This document shows, in pieces, positions 54,643 through 64,000 of a DNA stretch of 64,000 nucleotides. Numbering within the stretch: position 1 is the stretch's first letter; every line of letters begins with the position of its first letter. Origin of the DNA: Scylla paramamosain (taxonomy: Eukaryota; Arthropoda; Malacostraca; Decapoda; Portunidae); contig NC_087171.1 of assembly GCF_035594125.1 (NCBI RefSeq), forward strand, positions 12,350,767 to 12,414,766, read 5' to 3'. The notes beneath the pieces were generated by a model that did not search any database, had not been told where the DNA came from, and saw nothing but the letters and a program-made list of their open reading frames with translations. Both the position numbers and the translations under genes were made by a program.

Positions 54643-56770
54643 TGATCATTTGAAAATACTTTACCTCAGACTATTATATTATTTAGTGTACATATATATG
54701 TGGAATTATGGCTTCTGTTGACTGTTATGAAAAATAATTGGCTAGTTGTATAATTGCCTCAAAACTACTCATTGCATGTCAGCCCATGTCATCAGTTTTA
54801 GCTGATCATGTGTGTCAAGTCAAACAAATGTCATAATTATTTATATATAGAAGAAATAAGTGAAAGATGATCAAAGTTGTAGTATCACCATACTACTCAT
54901 AGGATTACTGGTCACTACTTATGCACAGCTATTTAGTACATGCTGATTGTATGCCAGTCAACATCTCTCATAATTAGATATGTGTGGAATATTTTAATCT
55001 TACTTGGAAGTTACAAAAGCATAGGGTAAAAAAAAAAATTATTTTGTATTCTCAATTTAGCAGCAGATGTGTCCAGGTTGAGGTGGGAGCCACAATGTAT
55101 CTGTAGAGTATGGTTCATTTTAATAAATTTTCTTTTTCCCTGTGTTACAACAGACTTGACTGAAATGACTGAGGAGACATTGTATCATCAAACAGTGACT
55201 AAATATTTTTGTTATCCTGTCATATGATCATTGTATATAAACTACATAACTTTGGTAACTACCTGTTCTGGCTCATGATCATGATTTAAACCAAATGCTT
55301 AAAGATTTTAAACACTAATCTTAGCTATTGCAATGGAAGTTATGTATTATGAATTCTTGCACTAGTATGAGCAAAAAGGTAGACCTAAAACACTAGTACT
55401 CATCATTCCTTTTCAGAACTTCTGTATCATATAATTTTGGCTGCAGCATATGAAGACCAATTCATGCTTTTTTGTACAAAGCTGCTATTGTCTTCCTGCC
55501 ACTCTGTAATCCATTCTGTAATCCTCAGGGGCAGTGGCATGAGCATAGTGTAAACCAAACATGACTGCTTATTAGAATGCAAAAGTCTTAGCAAAGCAAA
55601 GCAGGCAAAGTAATTGTTTTTATACTAGAAATGATGAAAGGTGTATGCAATTTACAACAGAAGTGACTCAGTCTATTAGTTGTCCATTGCTAAAGTCTGC
55701 TGTCTTCTGTGGAAGATTTTATTTATTTATTTTTATTATTTTTTATTTGTATACTTATTAGTTTACTTTTGGTGGGAAGGTATTAGTTTTTTCATAACCA
55801 TTGATCTATGAAGCAGGAAGTGTAGAATAACCCTATACATACACAGGATTATTCTAAAAAAAAGAAAAGAAAAAATCCTACATTCTGCATGTCATTTCTG
55901 CATGTATGTTTGTAGAATTGCTGTTGATGCTTAACTGAATATTTTGCAAGTATTCCTGTATGTCATATTTTCATGGGAGGCATACTTACCGTGTAGAGTA
56001 GCTATCAGTCAATATGTTCAAAGGAGTATCAGTCATTTGAGGTGTGGTGTCAGGAATTAAAGTTTAACACCAGTAATACAAACTTACAATGAATATTCAT
56101 TAAGAAAAGTAGGGTTATTTTGAAGGCCTAAATAAGTGTGTACAGTACTGTTGTTTTTCTTAGATCAGTGGTTGTGGGAAACTGTTTTCTCTCTTATTTT
56201 ATTCAGCTCTCTAAATAAATTGTCAAATATTTGTATTTTGCAGCTTAAAAATTTGGCAATAAGTATTAGCACCTCATCTTATATATTGTAGATTCATAGA
56301 TGCCTTATACTACAGGTATACCACCAGTTTGCTGGCAACTGTGAGTCCAACATCTTTAGTTTGGATAAAACCAGAAGATGGAGCTTAAAGTTTATATCTA
56401 TCAATCAGGTTCAATAACATTCACAGTGCTGTGTATCTGATGCAGCTAATAGAAAAGATATAAGAATATACACCATATATAAAATGCCTAAAATAACAGT
56501 CTTGGATTATGCTATCAGAGTGGTGTGCTTTTCAACAATGTGTATACAGTACTACTACAGTGCATTATAGAGATGTAGTGTATACTAGTCTAAGAGTATA
56601 TCAATGAAGTTTGTTGAGACAGTAGCAAAGATACAAAAACATCATTGATATAATACAGAGTGACCACTACAAGGATAACAAGTGCACAAAAGACCAAGAA
56701 TAATGTACTAAACTTGTGTTGTGTTAAAGACAAGGGCTGTGGCTACTGCTGCGAAAATTAGTGGATTAGG
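54643..56770. other. AT-rich intergenic DNA, nothing recognised
   Basis: No coding frame, RNA gene or element boundary supported. Confidence 0.5.
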
Positions 56771-56773
56771 TTA

Positions 56774-56781
56774 TGATTATT

Positions 56782-56837
<56 letters not shown>

Positions 56838-56879
56838 CATTATTATTATTGTTATTATTAATAGTAGTATTATTATTAT
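56774..56879. repeat. (ATT)n microsatellite
   Basis: About 35 ATT units with a few substitutions. Confidence 0.95.
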
Positions 56880-57692
56880 GTGATGTTGGCTCATCCAGCT
56901 AAATGCTTAATTTAGCAATGCTTCAGAATCAGGTTTGCTGGTAAAGAGGTGGTGTACCTGTACTAAAAATGTATTAATGCAGTTTTTAAAATTATCAGTA
57001 AACTGTACATAATTTTATAGCATTATAGAATTATTTGTCAAAGTTATTGAAAGTATTTAATTCTATAAAGTGGAGAAACCACTTCTACAATATAATTTAT
57101 TGCATTTAAACTTTATGGTCTTCAATAAAGTCACTAAGATATATGTAATATACATAATAGTTGAACAAGAAAAAAAATCTGGTTTGGGGTTTATATATTG
57201 ATTTAGTATGAAGTTAACCTTTTCCCTGCACATACATGGCATCTGGAAAAGAATCAGTAATAGAAAAGAGCAGCAATTTTTATAAATCCTTATTTGCTTG
57301 TTTCTTGTTTTGAGAGAATATCATCTTATAAGAAGAGTTCCTAAATCCCCATATTTCATTCACTAGTCTTTTCTGGCTTGTAATGATAACAAAATAATAC
57401 ATTTGAGTTCACACTTCTCATGATTGATAGGAACTATGAATGTATTGTGTGAGATAATATAGTGAAAAGTGTTAAGTTAAAGCAAAGAGGAAATAACTAT
57501 TGGTTTGGGGGAGATGCTTTCATTGATCTCTGATATCCAAGTCAATTTCATGTGCAACTACCAAACTTAATTTATATTGACAAGTCATTATTATGTAAAT
57601 AAAATCTCCAAAGCAATAAAAACAATAAAATCCTAGATTGCACATAGTAGAGGCTTCTGGCAATGTAAATTTGTGGAAGAAAATATTACCTG

Positions 57693-57796
<104 letters not shown>

Positions 57797-58752
57797 ATGT
57801 AAAATCCAGAATCTTTCAAAGAAAATTAAGATTCTGTTAAAATTACAAGCTCATTTTGCTGCTCCTTTTTAAAATGTATTAAACACTGGCTGTTCAGCTA
57901 GTGAAAGCAGTGTGTTCATATATCATCAAATGTAAAGATTACTTTGGTAGAATCCATGATGCTGAGCACTACAGTGGAATTTTACAGACATAATTTTTCA
58001 GGTCATGGTCAAGGCTTGTAGAGTGTGTAAATATGAATTAGGGTAGAAGACTTAAAAACACAACTAAATGAACTGTAGGTCCCTTAAGGCAAGAAAGAAA
58101 CAGCAGAGTTCTTTATATTGTGTTTGTATCTTTTTATTTTATTTTCTTTGAGATTCTTTATTTTATGTCTCCTCATTTGTGTAAGAAAAGCAACTTATAT
58201 AGAATAAGGTGTAGTAGTTTACAAGAGATGGCCAGCACACACAGTGGGATTTCAGCAGCATTATATTTTGATTGTATATTCATTAGACATTGTAAATATT
58301 CTGGAAATCTATTTGGTGCCACTATTGTGATCAGTGATGGTTGTAAAGTATGTGAGGAATATGGTTGGAGGGCCAGACTATACTACTGTTAAGCAAATCT
58401 TAATTGCATTTCAAGTTGTCTTATGTTATTGACAAAGTAATTTTCTCTATTTAGATGCTTTATTCTGTAATCCAGAAGTATTGATATTACATAGTTTGTA
58501 GTTACTATATGTGATTACTGTGATATAGAGAGATTATTAAAAAATGCAGGTCTTTTGAAGCAAAACACTTAGACAAATTTTTCACTTGCAGATCCATCTA
58601 ATGAACTACAGGCATGCAATATTCTCATATGATCATGTGCTTTAGGGTCTGTTTTACCCATGTAAGAGTGAAGATGTGTTTGAATGGCAAGCCTGTGATA
58701 AAATGTAATTGAAAGCTGTCACTCGTAGGACAAATGCACAAGTGTGGGATCG

Positions 58753-59059
<307 letters not shown>

Positions 59060-59082
59060 CATATGTATACAGGCAGAAGATT

Positions 59083-59217
59083 CTATTTTATGCATGTTTC
59101 TTTAAATATGATTGCTAGGTCAGCATTTAACATTTTCTTTAGGATGTTTTCTTTATATTTAACAAGAGTCTTATTCTCTTTTGAAATTTGGTTGATGATT
59201 TTGTCGTAGCTAGTCAT
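59083..59217 (-). CDS. Mirror-image ORF in left palindrome arm
   Basis: 44 codons reading [20 protein letters not shown], then [16 protein letters not shown] and a non-homologous tail. Over the shared 36 codons the two arms differ at seven bases, four of them synonymous (Tyr, Asn, Leu and Ile codons). Confidence 0.25.
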   Translation of the reverse strand: MTSYDKIINQISKENKTLVKYKENILKKMLNADLAIIFKETCIK

Positions 59218-59675
59218 GCTTGCTATATCACTATTTCAGGTTCCTTAATCCTTCCTCAGTAGCTGTGGAATGACTAGACATGCCGGGGAGGCTGGTATTT
59301 ATGCTGTGAGTTGTGGCATTGCTCTGGGCTGTAGGAGGTGCTGATTGGCTGATACAGCATGACTTGTGGGCTCCTTGTGCCCATTCAGTGCCTCCCACTG
59401 CCACCACACAAGGAGCTCACAATTTATCCTGTACCAGCCTACCAGCGCCTCCTACAGCCCAGAGCAACGCCACAATTCATGACATAAATATCAGCCTCCT
59501 CAATATGTCCAGTCATTCCACAGCTACTGAGGAAGGGTTAAGGAACTCAAAATTCCGATATAGCAAGCATGACTAGCTATGACAAAATCATCAACCAAAT
59601 TTCAAAAGAGAATAAGATTCTTGTTAGATATAAAGAAAATATCTTAAAGAAAATTTTAAATGCTGACCTAGCAAT
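59111..59675. repeat. 565-bp near-perfect palindrome
   Basis: The left half is the reverse complement of the right half with roughly 10 percent mismatch, to a centre near 59393 with little or no loop. Ends are ATTGCTAGGTCAGCATTTAA in both directions. No obvious target duplication flanks it. Each outer arm carries the same short reading frame pointing outward. Confidence 0.9.
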
Positions 59676-59703
59676 TACTAATTCCTCCCACCCCCCCTTG
59701 TAG
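59569..59703 (+). CDS. Small unrecognised ORF in right palindrome arm
   Basis: 44 codons reading [20 protein letters not shown], then [16 protein letters not shown] and a tail outside the palindrome. The first 36 codons are mirrored in the left arm. The family is unknown to me. Whether it is expressed cannot be told; it could be the 5' end of a gene or of an element protein caught in the inverted duplication. Confidence 0.25.
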   Translation: MTSYDKIINQISKENKILVRYKENILKKILNADLAITNSSHPPL

Positions 59704-59916
59704 TTGGAGTCACAGCCAGTCAGTCCTGGGCACTCACTCAGACAAGGTGTGAGGAGTGTGGGAATGAGGGACAAGAGTGATGGGGAGTGTTATAGGGGAG
59801 GGAAAGAGAGGGAGAGAAGCCCCAGGGTTTAGGGGGTGGCTTGTTTGAGTGATCACCCAGTTCTGTCTGGTTGTGATTCTGGCTAGAGGGCGGGGGGACT
59901 AGTAAGTGCGGGTGTA

Positions 59917-59921
59917 GACAC

Positions 59922-59974
<53 letters not shown>
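59917..59974. repeat. (CA)n microsatellite
   Basis: About 28 CA units with one interruption. Confidence 0.97.
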
Positions 59975-59976
<2 letters not shown>

Positions 59977-60230
59977 GATTAGAAATATCCTATGCAGCAC
60001 AAGTGATAGTTTCCTGGCATATTAGACCCAGTGTATCACAGTAACCTAGTACAGTACTCTCACTAACGATACATGAGTGTGTTCAGTTTGTATTTAATCT
60101 TATTTAGAAACTGCTTCACAAGATTTGCTTTGCACCACAGACTTTGTACCTACACTTACACATGCTGATCCTATTCATCCTGAAAAGAAAAGTGGGAATA
60201 TGTAGTATCCCTTAAGATTTCAGGGCAATT

Positions 60231-60412
<182 letters not shown>

Positions 60413-60743
60413 TGTATGTGTGTGTAAACTAAGTATGTTCTTAAAGAAATTTAAGATGGAAATAAATTATTGAATAATTTTAAGATGGAAAGAAACTATT
60501 CTATTAAGTGATATATAATGTTTTTGTTTTTAACACTTGAATAAGTCACATAGAATTCTAACATTTTGAAATATGACCAAGAAATTTCATCACTATCCAC
60601 TGAACTTAAAAATTCCTTTACAACAAATGTGGCTTATAAAATAAGTAACATGCATAAGACAGAGTCTCAGTTGACTAACCTTAACATGTCTGCACTGAAG
60701 CAGCTCATTTTGATGCTTAATTGGGATTTAATAAATTAGAATG

Positions 60744-61132
60744 CAGTGGTACCTCAGATTATAAGTGCCTTTGGTTACAAGTAAAAGATAATTAAATGAG
60801 AATGCTTCAGGTAATGAGCAAAGACTCAAGTTGTGAGCAAGTTATGAGCACCTGTTTGATTGGGCAGAGGATTTCAATTTTGTTTTTCACCAGGTGGCAG
60901 GCAGTAAACAAAGATGTATGGCCATGCTTGCTCTCACTTGGTCAGTCAGTACTGCACTCTTGTTAGGGAAACAACCATGTGGTCATCCTTATTCATTCAA
61001 GCTCTTCAGTGTGTTCTTTGTGTTTTCAGATGATGGATTGATAGAGTTTCCCTGATTTTCTGTGGGAAAATAGGTTTCAGGTTACATGTGGTCTTCTGGA
61101 ACTAATGAAACTTGTAAACTGAGGTACCAGAG
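60744..61132. mobile_element. pogo/Tigger-like MITE
   Basis: Left end CAGTGGTACCTCAGATTATA and inverted right end CTCTGGTACCTCAGTTTACA form matching terminal inverted repeats of the Tigger pattern, followed by TA on the right. The 389-bp body has no transposase frame. Confidence 0.75.
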
Positions 61133-61499
61133 TATTGTGGCATGAAACCACGAACAAAATATAAATTGATGAGTACTGAAAATATGTATACACATCTGGT
61201 TAGTTAAACAAATAGTCATTTTAATTTTGAGTTGAGTGCATTTTTCTGTATTTTTAGATAGTATATTTAATTATCTGAAATATCTTTAATATGAAAAGCA
61301 GGTTGTAAGTATTACATGGAAGTGGGTTAGATTTTGTAGGTAAAAGAAGCAACTTCAGACTTTAGAATTACCAAGTTTGGCTCTGATGTAGATAAATAAA
61401 AATTGTGGTATGAGTGATTAGGCAGAATTGCATTATGGTTGCATTACCTTTGTTACACAAGTAACAGTTTCCCCCCAAAAATATATTTACATTCTTCTC

Positions 61500-61700
<201 letters not shown>

Positions 61701-62303
61701 GATTTGTCCAAAAAACTCTGTTGTTGCTTCTGCCTGTAAAATTATTGGTCCTACAGTTTTAGCAAATGTAGGTTTGTATGTAAAAACTATTTGAAGAATG
61801 TTTTTATATGAAATTTTATCTCATTTTATCAAATTGGTTGTTTGATATGAATATGCACAATAATATTACTAAAGGAGCCAACACCAGATGCATATGCATG
61901 CATGATTATGCATCACAGACTCTTGTTGCATCAACTTAAAAATTACTGTTGCTTCTTTGGAAATTATATCCTACTTCAAATTTTACATGCTTTCCAAGTA
62001 ATGTGCAGAAATGTGATTGTGGTGTTCTGAGCTAAGTGAAGGCTTAAGGCTTCCTAGAACCTCTCACAAGAATACTTTTATAGGATGGCACTCTCGAAGT
62101 GGCATGGCTTTAATTAGCACTATTCCTTACTAGTCAGGTAGGCTTTATAGTTTTTGTGATTAATTTCTCTTAGTAATTTTTTGTATTTATATATATTTTT
62201 ATAGCAAATATGTGTAGTTGCTTATATATTTATGTATTAAATAACATTATGCTTAATTAACTGATGATTAGCTATCCTGTCATCCACAAGCTAGACAACA
62301 AAG

Positions 62304-62507
62304 ATGTTTTTTGCTGAAGTGGCCAGCAGCAATGATGTCAACAAATTCCTACTTGCCTCTGGGGATCAAATGTCCCAACATGTAGAAAGCTTCAGATTCA
62401 GGCTCTTACCACAAAATTTGTTTCAGAAGCTAGTCGTAGCTCAAAGCAGCACCATAAAAGAGCCATCCAATACTAGAGTTCTTTTGCTTAATAGAGGGCA
62501 AAGATAA
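62304..62507 (+). other. Unrecognised 67-codon ORF
   Basis: ATG-to-TAA frame with a protein-like, non-repetitive composition (MFFAEVASSNDVNKFLLASG at the start). No family recognised, no flanking splice signals or conserved context identified. It could be chance or a remnant of a transposon protein. Confidence 0.15.
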
Positions 62508-62519
62508 GTATCTTTTCAA

Positions 62520-64000
62520 AGTAAGAAATTTTGGTGTTTGAATACCAAATTTTCACTTTTATCAATTGATATATGATTTTGATTAAAGTCAGCTTTTTAT
62601 TTATTTCTTTACAGACTGTCAATTGAATTATGGTACACAAACAATTGTCTGCTTTTACATCCAAAGCATTGGTAGTATAAGCAGAGTTGTAATATTGTTT
62701 GCATATTATGCATTCACACTGACCATTTTCTGAATATATTCCCCTTCAGAAATTGTAAGCCACTTTATTATAAGATTTTATGAAAGGGGAACAGGAAAGC
62801 CATGATCTCTGTGTCTTATTTTTATGTTTTTTAAGAAAAACTTAAGTGGGACAAATACCATACAGTATCATTAGAGCATGTCCATAAGATGGACCACGGT
62901 AGTAATAAGTAATCAGAAATAAGCTTCCCAAAGGCCTGATTTCATCAAGTTACAAGTATGATGTTGCAAGCTATCACCAGTGATAAAACAAGGTAGGGTC
63001 ATTTCATTGATGATAACATATCCGACAATCATAGGTTCAAAGTATATAAAGGCTTATGGGAAGAAACTTGTCTATCCTGAGTACAGTACTTTATGTCATA
63101 GATTCAAATAGAGACCAAGATTTAAATAGAGACCTGCTTTTCAAGAATCAATGACACTTTATTTCATTAAATACTGCAGTCTAAAGACAAATGTAATAAT
63201 TCTAATAAGAAAGAATACAAAAAGACCTCAAGGATGCCATTACTCAGGAAAATGCTAGGCCAGGCATTTACTTGTTTTTTCTCCCATGGAAGAATCCATG
63301 TGAGTTTCCATCAGTCCATGTCTACCCTCAAGTTTCTGTATACCTGGTAAAATGGATGGAAACTACAACAAACCTTTAAGTTTTACACCTCCCTGGTACC
63401 ATAACGATTGGGTGCACAAAGTCTAAACTTCATAAAACTTATATAATTAAATCAGTGGCAGAAATGATAATCAGTTTTGGAACCCTGCAATATTTTTTTT
63501 TTTCTACCTCCTAGGCTCCTTTGATGAAATTCATTATTTCAGTACAGTTGTGTTCAAATATGTAAAATATTACCACATGTTAAAAATAAAAACATTAAGT
63601 ACTATGGAGCTGCAAACTCATTGTATTGGATGACGTGCATTGCATATCCTTTGAAGTGAAGTTGCAATGGTAGAGTGCTGGCTAATTGGTGCCTGCACTG
63701 CTGTAGTTTCCTTTGTACATTTCCTCCTTTTATGACATATATTCTTTCTCCACTGCAGCCTGCATCTCATGCCTCCTCAGTGCTATATTACCTAGAAGCA
63801 TTCCAAATTTTGATGATTGTCTTCTCCATCAGCATTAACATCTAGTTCTTAGGTACTTACTTTTCTTTTCTACTTCTGCTGTTCCCTTATTATCTTGTAG
63901 CTTCCTAGTACACTCCTGGTCTCTTTTTTCAGTATGTCTTGTATGCATAGTGTAATTTTTATATCTATCACACAACTTTAATTCATGTTTCCCACTAAAC
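62520..64000. other. AT-rich DNA to window end, nothing recognised
   Basis: No supported gene, RNA or repeat element. Confidence 0.45.

Noticed and set aside
59313..59576. 87-codon ORF across the palindrome centre
   Set aside because: It runs through the inverted-repeat centre, with composition explained by the palindrome and no protein resemblance.

Overview
The window is animal nuclear DNA with spliced genes, long AT-rich introns, very long dinucleotide microsatellites and many decayed retroelements. The best guess is a decapod crustacean, perhaps a crab. The reasons are a jockey-type LINE lineage familiar from decapod genomes, tRNA-derived SINEs, and protein sequences with an arthropod-like level of divergence from the human orthologues. 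The species cannot be fixed from the sequence.

Three complete protein genes can be rebuilt exon by exon, each with one open frame across all junctions. MTHFR (+ strand, CDS 8810-16827, 13 coding exons, 685 aa) is methylenetetrahydrofolate reductase. MELK (- strand, CDS 40885 down to 24815, 13 coding exons, 670 aa) is a maternal embryonic leucine zipper kinase / PIG-1 orthologue. A GDPD1-type lysophospholipase D gene (+ strand, CDS 42208-53247, 7 exons, 325 aa) lies head-to-head with MELK. The two start codons are 1.3 kb apart, and the gap holds a CCAAT-containing, relatively GC-rich block.

Layout: 1-7.3 kb is repeat-rich intergenic DNA with a SINE, an intact-looking heat-shock promoter joined to a broken gene fragment, a LINE RT relic, an inverted-repeat element and microsatellites. 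MTHFR occupies about 7.4-17.4 kb. From 17.8 to 21.2 kb is a nearly full-length decayed LINE with a poly(A) tail, abutting a second truncated copy. From 21.2 to 23.7 kb nothing was recognised, then a second SINE copy and a long GA tract. MELK occupies 24.3-41.8 kb, with LINE fragments, a 586-bp element with 38-bp perfect terminal inverted repeats, tandem duplications and CT/GA tracts in its introns. GDPD1 occupies 42.2-54 kb. From 54 to 64 kb there is no recognisable host gene. That stretch holds a hAT-type MITE, long TA/CA arrays, a 565-bp near-perfect palindrome carrying two mirror-image short reading frames, and a pogo/Tigger-like MITE.

The three genes are not an operon or a pathway: folate one-carbon metabolism, a cell-cycle kinase and lysophospholipid signalling. 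The less ordinary content is in the non-host DNA: the heat-shock promoter block at 1.1-1.33 kb, the mirrored palindrome at 59.1-59.7 kb, the element beside a MELK splice donor, and duplicated splice acceptors in MTHFR and MELK.
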